Shown: piece after piece, positions 32,410 to 41,295 of the stretch
Numbering within the stretch: the stretch's first letter is position 1
Layout: every line of letters starts with the position of its first letter
Source: Deltaproteobacteria bacterium
Lineage (GTDB): Bacteria; Bdellovibrionota; UBA2394
Length of the DNA: 64,000 bases
Direction of reading: 5' to 3'
NCBI GenBank assembly: GCA_017302715.1
Contig: JAFLCD010000006.1
Span: forward strand, 89,614-153,613
Made by a program: the position numbers and the translations under genes
The notes under the pieces: model-generated
Seen by the model: only the letters and a program-made list of their open reading frames with translations
Told to the model about the DNA's origin: nothing
The model's database searches: none

Positions 32410-33303
32410 TTAGAAGTTTTTCCACTGCGAGCTAAGCTCGTTTGCAGATTTAAAAGTTCCCCATTTTTCTAAATCAACAATCACGAATTTTTGTTCAGTG
32501 CTTCCATCTTGTTTAGTGACGATTCGTTCGATGCGATATTTTCCGGGAAGAAGAGGGATTCGATATGGATTTTGAGAGGGATCAGAGATCGTAAATTCTT
32601 CGATTTGAAAATATCCAAAAAGGATATCGTCGATTTCGGTCAGATTTTTTCCATCTGATTTTTTATCTTCTAAATTTGGACGAGCAAATTTTTTTAAATA
32701 TTCCGAAGGGCTTTTTATATTTTGCTGTTTGAGAGGAAGAAATCCGAGATTTCCCCTGGGAAGATAAGATTTTTTGAAAATTTTTATTTCTACAGATTTT
32801 TCGTTATCAGAAATTTTATCAGCAAGCTGAACGGATGGAATCGAGAGGTTGCAGGCGGCGAAGTAAGCATTCTTGTCTAAGAAACATTCACTTTCTTGTT
32901 CAAGGAGCGGAAGGTCGTGAAGATATTTTTCAAAAAAGAATTGGGGTTCAGAAATTCTTAAAAAAATATTCGAAATCGTTTCTTCGGTAAATGGAAAAGT
33001 AAGCTCTTGATTTTTTATACTTGGATTTTCGGAGTTCACCGTAAAGGGATAGCGAGTTGTAAAATCGGGATCAAAAGAGCGGGGATTGTTTAGGGTAAAT
33101 CCTTTTTGACGAAGAAAAACTTTAAGCATGGTCGAGCGAAGGGACGGGGGGTTGGGGTCATTTTCGGGGGCTGCGATATCGACGTTTAAGGTGACGGTAA
33201 ATTGGTAGAGAGATTCTTTGGGCGCGGAGAAGGCGAATTTAGACGCAAAAATCAGGGTGAGCAAAATGACCGCGAGCAAAAAGTAGGAATAGATTTTCAT
33301 CAT
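32410..33303 (-). CDS. Secreted protein of unknown function
   Basis: Tandem ATGs at 33303 and 33300 begin a signal peptide (KIYSYFLLAVILLTLIFASKFAFSA); the frame is open further up to 33366 but without merit. The precursor is about 297 residues. Two cysteines, in SECFLDK and AACNLSIP, are close enough to pair. Most of the chain looks beta-rich with repeated short strands (YQFTVTLNVDIA, YRIPLLPGKYRIERIV), suggesting a periplasmic or surface beta-sandwich. No family is recognised. It shares the 208-base gap upstream with the 1,243-residue gene; that gap contains an inverted-repeat element at 33373-33448. Confidence 0.65.
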   Translation of the reverse strand: MMKIYSYFLLAVILLTLIFASKFAFSAPKESLYQFTVTLNVDIAAPENDPNPPSLRSTMLKVFLRQKGFTLNNPRSFDPDFTTRYPFTVNSENPSIKNQELTFPFTEETISNIFLRISEPQFFFEKYLHDLPLLEQESECFLDKNAYFAACNLSIPSVQLADKISDNEKSVEIKIFKKSYLPRGNLGFLPLKQQNIKSPSEYLKKFARPNLEDKKSDGKNLTEIDDILFGYFQIEEFTISDPSQNPYRIPLLPGKYRIERIVTKQDGSTEQKFVIVDLEKWGTFKSANELSSQWKNF

Positions 33304-33372
33304 ACTTGGAGGTCTTTTAGCACCAAATGCCAAGTCCGCAAATGGCCCCACTTTGCCCGCAAACAAATGAGG

Positions 33373-33448
33373 GGGGACGGAGTAAACTTTAAAAAAGTCC
33401 GCTTAAAATGCATTTAAACGACTATTTGTCGTGGGCTGCTCCGTCCCC
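33373..33448 (+). repeat. REP/MITE-like inverted-repeat element with terminal GGGGACGGAG
   Basis: GGGGACGGAG (33373-33382) and its exact reverse complement CTCCGTCCCC (33439-33448) bound a 76-base unit. Inside are the palindrome AAATGCATTT (33406-33415) and TTAAACGAC...GTCG...GGCTGCT (33414-33440), the latter shared in order with 15621-15655. G-rich boundaries of this type are known from REP elements mobilised by RAYT transposases; no transposase gene is in the window. Confidence 0.5.
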
Positions 33449-33511
33449 AAGCAAAAACGAGGTGGCGCGAAAGTTGCAGGTTAGTGGGTGGTGCGGCGGG
33501 GATATATCATA

Positions 33512-36500
33512 ATGATGGCCTTTTGGATGGCGTTCATCGTCGCGATCTCTGGCGCCCATTCTCAGCCCGGCGCACTTTTGATTGCTCCTCCTGGTTGGGT
33601 TTACGATTTTTCACGAACTCAAGTTTTGAATTTTTCGGATGAACTTGCAGCCCCTTTTCAGGACCTCGGAAAAATGCAAATTGGTCCTAAACCAAGAACC
33701 CTTGAATATCCGATTTCAAATTTCATTGAGCCTTATCGAGAGCAGGCCATGCAATCACTTACAAAATTTTCTTCGGATCCAGAAAAGGCTAAGAAAATTT
33801 TCGACGAGCTTGCGGGATACAAATTAGTCATCGCGTTTGAATTTGAAGCGGATCCTAATTTTAAAGAAGCTCAGGCGACCATCACTCCCACTTCCACTCA
33901 GCAAGCACAAAATTCTTCCGATATGTTGTCCGTCACTTTGGAGGGAAAACTTCAACCTCGTTTCAAGCCCACTCGAATCAATGCGACTTTAGAAAATCCG
34001 AAATTAAAAAGTATGATCGATCCTTCGCTTCCGGAAGTCGTTCAACTCAGTCGAGATCCTCAGAGCTTGATTCAAATCGCTCCGCTGGTTCTTTCACCCG
34101 ATCATCCTGAGGCTGCTCAGATTTCAAATTTCATACCTACCTTTCAATTGCCTGAAGTGAATGGAAAAATTCAAATTGGTGTCGAGCAAAATTTCAAAGA
34201 GGCCGCTGAAAATTCTCAAGCGGCCCCACTGCGCTTACTTATTAAAAATCTTGAAGCCAACTTCGATCAAATTCAACTCGATCCTGAGTTGGCCGATCGC
34301 TTAGTCCAAAATTTTTTTAAAGAACAAAATATGTTTGACTTTCTTTCAGCTTTTTTGAGAACACGTTTCAAAGACGACGCCTTTAAGCAGCTCGCTAAAG
34401 ATGCTGAACATTTTTTAAAAAACCAAAAACCAAAGATGACGCTTTGGATCTCACGTGATGGAGATCATGACTATAATTTTCATCTAGGGCCGTCGGGCAT
34501 GAGCGACGAAACTATCGCTGAATTTAAAAAGCAGGGAAAAGTTGTTTTTCAAGCTGAAGCCGAATTTCCTCTTGAAGGTATTCATGGCTTTGAATTCGAC
34601 GCCACTTCAGGTGGTGCAACGGCTAAGATGAAGTTGCCGTCATCACTTCAACTTAAATTTGTTCCTAGTTATTTCAACATCACCGAAGAGGCACTTAAAG
34701 ATTTTCCAGATCCTGTGATGCGAGAAGTTTTTAAAAATTTTACGGGTCGAGATCTTCGTCAGCCAGGAATGGCTTTAGGTTTTGATCTTCAACTTCCGAA
34801 TACTCGATCCAAAGAAGGTCCTCCTTTCATCCGTCAGTCACCAGAATTATCTGCACAAGTTCCTTGGAAATGGAACGAACAGACAAAATCTTACCAAGTT
34901 GATTTTGAGCATTTGCGCGTTCAACTTCCATTTTTGAATCGTCCGCTTCAGTCGATCGATACATTGACATTTAAAGCGAGTGAAATTTCTCGTCCGCTCA
35001 TTCTTCATCCTAATCAACCTAGACTTTTGATGACTCAAAGTTTCGATCAGCTAGATGCTATTTATGAAACTGTAAAAGTTTTGGGAGATGAAAAAGCTTT
35101 TGAAAATATTGCAGGCGCTCTGCAGTCGAAAATGCAGTCAACGATTGCGAGCATCGGAAATCCAAAGCCACTTGAAGTATCGATGAATGGAAAATCTATG
35201 AATGTTCAAGTTCTCGATTTTCAATTTCCAAATTCTCAAAGCATTAAAGTCGATTGGGAAAATAAAACGCGCGATCGCGATCATCTTAAAGAAGCGGAGT
35301 ACGATGGCCAAGTGGCATACGTTGGAGGTTATCATCATCCGATCGGTTATCGAGAGCTGCGCGATATTCTTCCGCCGGCTTATGAGCGTTTCAAAGATGC
35401 AAAAGTAGTAGGTGAAAGATGGGTTACGATTCAAATGCCACCCTCTATCAAAACGCGTTTAGAAAATGTAGTGAGCAAAGACGGCGATAAAATCGGCCGC
35501 ATTGATTTGACGATAAGATCCAAAGATACAAATGGACCTCTTGTTCACTTAAAAGCGAGAATTGTCGAGGATCCCAAAACGAAAAAAAGATTTATCGATA
35601 TCGCAAAAGATAATTTGGCGAGTGTGATGGACTCCTATGAGTTGGGTTCTGAAAAAGGTGATGTCGTGATGCAAAATATTCAGCCCGCAGGTGTGGCAGG
35701 ATTTTTGTCATCAGCGCTGCAAGGTTTGGGAGTGGCAACTTCAGGTATGGGCGGAGGCTTTCTTACTTATCAAGTGGAGTCCTTTAAAGAAGACTTTGCA
35801 CGCGACCAGCTTCGATTAGAAATACAAAGTTCAAGAGTAGCGATCTATGAAACTCTGGCTCAAAAAATTATGGAAGAAATGAATGGTCAGATTGATTCGG
35901 CAAATATTGCTGAGCAATCTGCGGGGATTTTTCCTCAGGTGCAGGAGGGGATCTCGCAGTACTTCATGGAACTTGTCAGACAAATTCCTCGCGGAGATGA
36001 ATTGCAACGCCTTGTTCAAGAAAGAATTACAAGCACTCTTGAAACAAATGTTCTTCAGCGCGAAGGAGCAATGAAGGAATGGCCTTTTTTTGCCACTCAA
36101 CAATTCTGGGACTCGCAATTTGCTGAGTTGCAAAGCACGACGAAAATTTGGATTCAAAACGCGATCAAAGATAATGCGCCCGCTCTTAAGGGAGCTTTTC
36201 AAGAAGTGGCTGAAGAATATTTTCCGCCAATTCAGACCCGCGTTCGTGAAAAAATAAATGAAGTGGCTGCGCAAATAAACTCTTCGAAAGATTTGCCTGC
36301 GCCAGCCGTGCCAGCGCCTTCGATTATCGATCAAGCGATTGTTGCGATTCCTGAAATTCGTGCTTCTATAGCTTCTCAAGCGATGAAGTTTCCTGAAGTC
36401 ACTGCTTGTATTTTGCCTAATGCTTCCTCGACGATTCCCCAAATTCAAAATATTTTAAGCGCGGGCGGAATAGCCGCAGGAATTTACACAGACGGAGTTC

Positions 36501-37243
36501 AGCGCCCCCTTTTTAATTCGGATCAAGCTTGGACGATTTCGCCAGAATATCTGCAAGGCATGAGTAATGATCGACTGCATTTATTTATTCAGCCTTCTCA
36601 GATCAATCAGGTTATCACCGATAATTTGCCAAAAATTCGAGACATCCTTCAAGATAGTATTCGCTACGAACAAAACGCATCGACCGGAATAAAATCAAAA
36701 CGCTTTGGAGTAAATGAAACGAATCATTTCGAATTTTTAGAGTCTCCTCGATTGAGCGTCGAAAATGGTGAGATTCATCTACGAACAACCTTTAGAGATC
36801 AGCAAGATCTTTTAGGAATGAAAGCGATCGATACGGGACCTACCCGCGCCGATTTTATTTTGAACGCCGAAATTGAAACTCTTTATAATTCCGAAAATAA
36901 AATCAGTGGCTATCAGCTTCGCTTGAAAGGAAAAAATATTTCATTTGAATCTCCTGCAAAAATTCGCCCTCCCTTCACTTCTGATTTTCTCTCTCGCGCA
37001 AAGATTCAAGCGGAGACTTTGAATTTACCACTTTCGATGATTGCAGATCCTAAAGGTCTTATGCTTATTCCGGGCATGGATATTAAACCTGCAGGCATTC
37101 AATTTTTCTCTGACGCATCTGGGCAAAGTTCCGGAATGATTCGCGTTGATATTCAAACAACTTCAACTGTCGCCGCAGAAAAAGATTTTAAAATCAAAGC
37201 GACTTACGATAACGAGGGGAACGCGACCCTGACACGACCTTAA
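33512..37243 (+). CDS. Very large secreted protein of unknown function
   Basis: The ATG pair at 33512/33515 begins a short signal peptide (AFWMAFIVAISGAHSQ); a GTG at 33488 would add eight residues. The ~1,243-residue protein has one visible cysteine (in TACILPN) and no internal membrane span. It alternates long amphipathic helices with beta segments such as LRLLIKNLEANFDQIQLDPEL and repeats phrases like PSLPEVVQL and LQLPNTRSKE. The end is beta-rich (GMIRVDIQTTSTV). The pattern could fit a lipid- or envelope-bridging scaffold, but I recognise no domain. A ribosome site is weak. It stands alone between a divergent secreted-protein gene and the olsB-like gene. Confidence 0.75.
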   Translation: MMAFWMAFIVAISGAHSQPGALLIAPPGWVYDFSRTQVLNFSDELAAPFQDLGKMQIGPKPRTLEYPISNFIEPYREQAMQSLTKFSSDPEKAKKIFDELAGYKLVIAFEFEADPNFKEAQATITPTSTQQAQNSSDMLSVTLEGKLQPRFKPTRINATLENPKLKSMIDPSLPEVVQLSRDPQSLIQIAPLVLSPDHPEAAQISNFIPTFQLPEVNGKIQIGVEQNFKEAAENSQAAPLRLLIKNLEANFDQIQLDPELADRLVQNFFKEQNMFDFLSAFLRTRFKDDAFKQLAKDAEHFLKNQKPKMTLWISRDGDHDYNFHLGPSGMSDETIAEFKKQGKVVFQAEAEFPLEGIHGFEFDATSGGATAKMKLPSSLQLKFVPSYFNITEEALKDFPDPVMREVFKNFTGRDLRQPGMALGFDLQLPNTRSKEGPPFIRQSPELSAQVPWKWNEQTKSYQVDFEHLRVQLPFLNRPLQSIDTLTFKASEISRPLILHPNQPRLLMTQSFDQLDAIYETVKVLGDEKAFENIAGALQSKMQSTIASIGNPKPLEVSMNGKSMNVQVLDFQFPNSQSIKVDWENKTRDRDHLKEAEYDGQVAYVGGYHHPIGYRELRDILPPAYERFKDAKVVGERWVTIQMPPSIKTRLENVVSKDGDKIGRIDLTIRSKDTNGPLVHLKARIVEDPKTKKRFIDIAKDNLASVMDSYELGSEKGDVVMQNIQPAGVAGFLSSALQGLGVATSGMGGGFLTYQVESFKEDFARDQLRLEIQSSRVAIYETLAQKIMEEMNGQIDSANIAEQSAGIFPQVQEGISQYFMELVRQIPRGDELQRLVQERITSTLETNVLQREGAMKEWPFFATQQFWDSQFAELQSTTKIWIQNAIKDNAPALKGAFQEVAEEYFPPIQTRVREKINEVAAQINSSKDLPAPAVPAPSIIDQAIVAIPEIRASIASQAMKFPEVTACILPNASSTIPQIQNILSAGGIAAGIYTDGVQRPLFNSDQAWTISPEYLQGMSNDRLHLFIQPSQINQVITDNLPKIRDILQDSIRYEQNASTGIKSKRFGVNETNHFEFLESPRLSVENGEIHLRTTFRDQQDLLGMKAIDTGPTRADFILNAEIETLYNSENKISGYQLRLKGKNISFESPAKIRPPFTSDFLSRAKIQAETLNLPLSMIADPKGLMLIPGMDIKPAGIQFFSDASGQSSGMIRVDIQTTSTVAAEKDFKIKATYDNEGNATLTRP

Positions 37244-37290
37244 CTGAACCTTGTTTCGACTTCTTTCTGTCTTGAGATAAAATTTTATTA

Positions 37291-38154
37291 TTGCAACAAG
37301 CACTTCAACGTTTTCAAATTGCAGTCGACCAAACCTATGTACGTTTTAAACTTTTAGAGTATCGTCAACCCAGAGTAGCTCCGAAGATTCCGCTTTTTAT
37401 CGACACCACTTATTTTACTATTAAAACCGTCGATAAATTTTCGGAGCTCCAAGAAGTTTTGCGACTTCGCTACGATGTTTTTTTGCGCGAAGGTCTCAAT
37501 AAAACAAAATCCGTAAGAGTCGATATCGATCGATTTGATTCCATTTGCGATCACTTGATCATCGTTGATAAACGCTCCAATCAAATTGTAGGAACCTATC
37601 GACTTATTTGCTCAAGTTTCTCTGACGAGTTTTATAGCGAATCCGAATTTGATCTCGATCCACTTCTCGGAAAGCCAGGAATCAAACTTGAGCTTGGCCG
37701 CGCCTGCATTCACAAAGAATTTAGAAAAGGAACCGTGATCGCGATGCTCTGGAAAGGCATCACCGAGTACGCCAAACTCGCGAAAGCCCATACTCTTTTT
37801 GGTTGCGCGAGTGTGCAGATCACCGACTTCGAAAAAATTTCTCAGATTTATCAGTTTTTACGCGAGCAACGAATGATGAGCGAAGATCTCGATATTCGCG
37901 CCACAAAAAAATATCGCGTAGAAGGTCTTAGAGAATATGTCGATTCAAAATTAAATCCCGCAGATTATAAATATATTTCAAAAGAAATAGGCGACGAATT
38001 GATTCCTTCTTTGTTAAGATCTTATTTTAAGGCCGGAGCTAAAATTGGAGGGGAACCAGCGCTCGATCAAGAATTTAAATGCATTGATCTGCTGACGATT
38101 TTAAAGACAGATCAAATGTCGGAGAGTTTCGAGCGTAAGTATAAAATTCAATGA
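37291..38154 (+). CDS. olsB: OlsB-like GNAT-family acyltransferase (ornithine lipid synthesis, lyso step)
   Basis: This 287-residue protein shows the OlsB / hemolysin-type acyltransferase pattern related to acyl-homoserine-lactone synthases: EVLRLRYDVFLREG, FDSICDHLIIVD, IVGTYRLI, ELGRACIHKEFRKG and LFGCASV. OlsB moves a 3-hydroxyacyl group from ACP to the alpha-amino group of ornithine. The next gene, overlapping by ATGA, is a PlsC-type O-acyltransferase as expected for OlsA, so the two together could make ornithine or related amino lipids. The start is TTG at 37291 with no good ribosome site; ATAAAATTTTAT (37277-37288) lies just upstream. The amino-acid substrate cannot be read from sequence. 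Confidence 0.75.
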   Translation: MQQALQRFQIAVDQTYVRFKLLEYRQPRVAPKIPLFIDTTYFTIKTVDKFSELQEVLRLRYDVFLREGLNKTKSVRVDIDRFDSICDHLIIVDKRSNQIVGTYRLICSSFSDEFYSESEFDLDPLLGKPGIKLELGRACIHKEFRKGTVIAMLWKGITEYAKLAKAHTLFGCASVQITDFEKISQIYQFLREQRMMSEDLDIRATKKYRVEGLREYVDSKLNPADYKYISKEIGDELIPSLLRSYFKAGAKIGGEPALDQEFKCIDLLTILKTDQMSESFERKYKIQ

Positions 38155-39002
38155 AATGGATTTTAAAAATTCGAAGCGTTCTTAAAGTTACCGCACTCTT
38201 TTATATTGTTTTTCAATTTCTTTTTCTTTCATCTCTTGTTCAACTACTCGTTTGGAAATCTCACTGGAGAAGATTTTTACAAATTCATTGGCTCTCGCTC
38301 AGTTCTCGGCTCGCCATCAAAGTTTTAGATATTCATGTTCAAGTTTACGAAAATGAATTTCAAAATCCAAAATCTGCTTTCATCGTTTCAAATCATGTTT
38401 CGTACGTAGATGCGATTATTCTTTCGGCCGTCAATCCATGCGTTTTTGTCACTTCACATGAAATGCGAGAAGATCTGTTTTTTGGAAGTATTTGCAAATT
38501 AGCGGGATGTCTTTTTGTCGAACGCCGAAATAAATCGAATTTGCGCGGTGAAGTCAGTGAGCTCGCTTCCGTTTTACAGGCAGGATTTTCGGTCTGTGTT
38601 TTTCCGGAAGCGACGACAGGGGATGGCGAAAAACTTCTCCCCTTTAGATCGTCCTTATTTGAAGGAATTGCCGAAGCTCAAAAGCAGCAACAAGTGACCA
38701 GCGTTTTGCCCCATTGCCTCGTCTACGAGGCCGCGAATGGCGAACCCCTGACGAGAGAGCTCAAAGATTCTATCTATTATTATGGAGAGATGAGGTTTTT
38801 GCCCCAACTTTGGAAATTGGCTGCACTTGAGCGCATCGAAGTCAGCCTCGAAGCCCTTGGAATCATAGAGGGTTCTGATCGAAAAGAGCTCTGCGAGCAG
38901 TCCTATCAACGTATTCGAGCCAGCTTTGAAGAAAGTTTTTCTCGAACGGGCGACTTTGTTGTACAAAAGCCCGTCCATGAAAGTATCGGATTTTCAATAT
39001 AG
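38151..39002 (+). CDS. PlsC-family 1-acylglycerol / OlsA-like O-acyltransferase
   Basis: This 283-residue membrane-associated acyltransferase has an N-terminal hydrophobic segment (about 14-34), the catalytic NHVSYVD at 81-87 (HX4D), GCLFVERRNKSN near 119-130 and FPEATTGDG at 151-159. Such enzymes esterify a second fatty acid onto lysophosphatidic acid or, for OlsA, onto lyso-ornithine lipid. The overlap with the olsB-like gene favours the latter, but a housekeeping PlsC role is not excluded. Its 3' end overlaps queA by 26 bases. Confidence 0.82.
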   Translation: MKWILKIRSVLKVTALFYIVFQFLFLSSLVQLLVWKSHWRRFLQIHWLSLSSRLAIKVLDIHVQVYENEFQNPKSAFIVSNHVSYVDAIILSAVNPCVFVTSHEMREDLFFGSICKLAGCLFVERRNKSNLRGEVSELASVLQAGFSVCVFPEATTGDGEKLLPFRSSLFEGIAEAQKQQQVTSVLPHCLVYEAANGEPLTRELKDSIYYYGEMRFLPQLWKLAALERIEVSLEALGIIEGSDRKELCEQSYQRIRASFEESFSRTGDFVVQKPVHESIGFSI

Positions 39003-40062
39003 TTTTCCTAAAGAGCTTATCGCCCTAAAGCCCACTGCCAAGCGCTCTGAGGCACGTTTAATGGTTTGGAATCGCTCATCTCAGACACTCGAGCATAAGA
39101 CTTTTGCCGATTTGCCCGATCTCTTAAACCCGACTGATTTAATCGTTGTGAATTCGTCTCAAGTTTTGCCGGCACGATTTTATGGGGTGAAAAAAACCGG
39201 AGGCCAGATCGAAGGCCTTTATTTAGAAAATATTTCAGCACAAAAAATAAAAGTTTGGTTGAAAGGCAAAGTAGCTGAGGGTGAAATTTTAGAGATTTAT
39301 GGTTTTGGAAATTTAAAAGTTCTTCAGCGAGAAGAAAAAGCCGCAGAACTTGAAGTCGACGCTGCGGCCTTTGTTCAATTTTTAAAAAAATCTGGAGAAG
39401 TGCCTGTTCCGCCTTACATCAAAATAGAGCGAGAAAAACGTCAGCAAGAATTACTCGCGCTTGCAGACCCTAAAGATTACCAAAGTATTTTTGCGCAAAC
39501 AGTAGATCCAAAAGATTATTCGGTCGCCGCCCCCACGGCCTCTTTGCATTTCGACCAAGAATTGGTGCAGAACTTAAAAAATAAAGGAATTGAATTCGCC
39601 GAACTTCAGCTTGCCGTAGGTGAGGGCACTTTTGCTCCCATTCTCGAAGAAAATTTAGACAATCATCAAATGCATTCTGAAAAAGTTCAAATCGCGCCAA
39701 GTGAATTTGAAAAAATTCTCAAAGCAAAAAAAGAAAATCGTCGAGTGATCGCGATTGGCACGACTGTTGTACGTTCTCTTGAATCTGCTTTTCAAAGAGC
39801 CGCGATTGGCGAACGTATCGAAGAATTTTCAACCAAACTTTTTATTAAGCCTCCATTTCAATTTTCTGCCGTGGATGCAGTGATCACCAATTTTCATTGG
39901 CCTGATTCTACATTGATGGCACTCGTTGCAACTTTTATAGAAGCCGATGCTCAAGGAAAGTGCGCTGCAGATTTAAAAAATCATTGGAAAAAACTTTATG
40001 AAACGGCCGTTCACGAAAACTATCGTTTGTTTTCTTACGGAGATGGAATGTTGATTTTATGA
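38977..40062 (+). CDS. queA: S-adenosylmethionine:tRNA ribosyltransferase-isomerase
   Basis: The ATG at 38977 (MKVSDFQYSFPKELIA) is the usual family start; the open frame further up lies inside the acyltransferase gene. The 361-residue protein shows RSEARLMVW, DLIVVNSSQVLPAR, GEVPVPPYI, YQSIFAQ, SVAAPTASLHF, VGEGTFAPI and NFHWPDSTL, all typical of QueA. It transfers the ribosyl moiety of SAM to preQ1 in tRNA, giving epoxyqueuosine. Its stop overlaps the tgt start (ATGA), forming a queuosine pair. Confidence 0.96.
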   Translation: MKVSDFQYSFPKELIALKPTAKRSEARLMVWNRSSQTLEHKTFADLPDLLNPTDLIVVNSSQVLPARFYGVKKTGGQIEGLYLENISAQKIKVWLKGKVAEGEILEIYGFGNLKVLQREEKAAELEVDAAAFVQFLKKSGEVPVPPYIKIEREKRQQELLALADPKDYQSIFAQTVDPKDYSVAAPTASLHFDQELVQNLKNKGIEFAELQLAVGEGTFAPILEENLDNHQMHSEKVQIAPSEFEKILKAKKENRRVIAIGTTVVRSLESAFQRAAIGERIEEFSTKLFIKPPFQFSAVDAVITNFHWPDSTLMALVATFIEADAQGKCAADLKNHWKKLYETAVHENYRLFSYGDGMLIL

Positions 40063-41237
40063 GTTCTCGTTTTAAAATTAATTTAAAAGATAAAAAAACT
40101 TTGGCTCGCTTAGGCGAAGTCCATTTGAAAAACGGAGTGGTACAAACTCCTGTCTTTATGCCGGTTGGAACTCACGGTGCTGTTCGCGGTTTATCGTCTA
40201 AAGATTTGCTCGAGACGAATTCTGAAATCATGCTCGCAAATACTTACCATTTATTCGCGCGGCCAGGCGTTCCTCTCATCGAAAAAATGGGTGGCCTGCA
40301 TTCTTTTTCTTCGTGGAAGCGACCCATCTTAACCGACAGCGGCGGCTTTCAAGTTTTCTCTCTCGCAAAGCAAAGAAAACTCACCGAAGACGGAGTCGTC
40401 TTTAGAAATAATTTTAATGGAGATAAAGTTGAGCTTTCACCAGAAATCGTAGTCGATGCTCAAGAGAGATTTGGCTCCGACATCATGATGGTGCTCGATG
40501 AATGTCCTCCGGCCGATGCCTCGCCCGAAGATGTTAAAAGAGCGGTCGAAAGAACCACACGCTGGGCGCAGCGATCGAGAGAAGCTCGCACGAAAAAAGA
40601 TTTAGCGCTTTTTCCGATCGTTCAAGGCGGAAGTATTTTGGAACTCAGAAATCAAAGTCTGAAAGAACTTCTCGATCTCGAAAAAAATTCTGACCCTTGG
40701 GAAGGCATCGCGATCGGCGGTCTAAGTGTGGGCGAAACCAAAGAAAAGTTTATTCAAACTCTCTACGATTTTCGGCTGCAACTTCCTACCGATCGACCTC
40801 GTTATTTAATGGGACTTGGAACTCCTCGCGATCTCGTTTTTGCAGTTGCTGTCGGAATCGATATGTTTGACTGCGTTTTGCCTTCGCGAAACGGACGTCA
40901 CGGTATTGTCATGGCACGAGCGGGTCGTATGAATATTTTCAATTCGAGATTCACCGAGGATAAAGCTCCGATCGAAGAGGGATGTCCTTGCATCGCTTGC
41001 ACGAATTATTCGCGTGCGTTCATTCGTCATTTGTTGATCATCCAAGACACTCTCGGAGGACGCCTTTGCACCATCCACAACGTTCAATATTTTTTAACGC
41101 TGATGAACGAGATTCGAATGCACATCGCCAACGGAACTTTTTATGAGTGGTCGCTGGGTTTTCTGGCCGGAGAACAAAATATTTTTCTCGGATCTGAGAA
41201 GCAGCCCGTCAAATACCCAGAAGCTGTGCTTCCTTAA
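40059..41237 (+). CDS. tgt: tRNA-guanine transglycosylase
   Basis: This 392-residue enzyme swaps guanine for preQ1 at position 34 of GUN tRNAs. Motifs are VQTPVFMPVGTHGAVRG, LTDSGGFQVFSL with the general-base Asp, MVLDECPP, GGLSVGE, MGLGTPRD with the FDCVLPSRNGRHG nucleophile segment, and the zinc site CPCIAC near residues 308-313 plus a later His. It follows queA with a 4-base overlap. Downstream an AT-rich inverted repeat (TTTTAAC at 41264-41270, GTTAAAA at 41282-41288) precedes the HD-GYP gene. Confidence 0.97.
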   Translation: MSSRFKINLKDKKTLARLGEVHLKNGVVQTPVFMPVGTHGAVRGLSSKDLLETNSEIMLANTYHLFARPGVPLIEKMGGLHSFSSWKRPILTDSGGFQVFSLAKQRKLTEDGVVFRNNFNGDKVELSPEIVVDAQERFGSDIMMVLDECPPADASPEDVKRAVERTTRWAQRSREARTKKDLALFPIVQGGSILELRNQSLKELLDLEKNSDPWEGIAIGGLSVGETKEKFIQTLYDFRLQLPTDRPRYLMGLGTPRDLVFAVAVGIDMFDCVLPSRNGRHGIVMARAGRMNIFNSRFTEDKAPIEEGCPCIACTNYSRAFIRHLLIIQDTLGGRLCTIHNVQYFLTLMNEIRMHIANGTFYEWSLGFLAGEQNIFLGSEKQPVKYPEAVLP

Positions 41238-41263
41238 GCGCGTCAAAATAATGCCGCTCGTGC

Positions 41264-41288
41264 TTTTAACGTAACCTTTATGTTAAAA
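41264..41288. promoter_or_regulatory. AT-rich inverted repeat between tgt and the HD-GYP gene
   Basis: TTTTAAC (41264-41270) and GTTAAAA (41282-41288) form a 7-bp inverted repeat with an 11-base spacer, ending 8 bases before the downstream ATG. It is too AT-rich for a strong terminator and could be an operator. Confidence 0.3.
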
Positions 41289-41295
41289 TTTGAGG

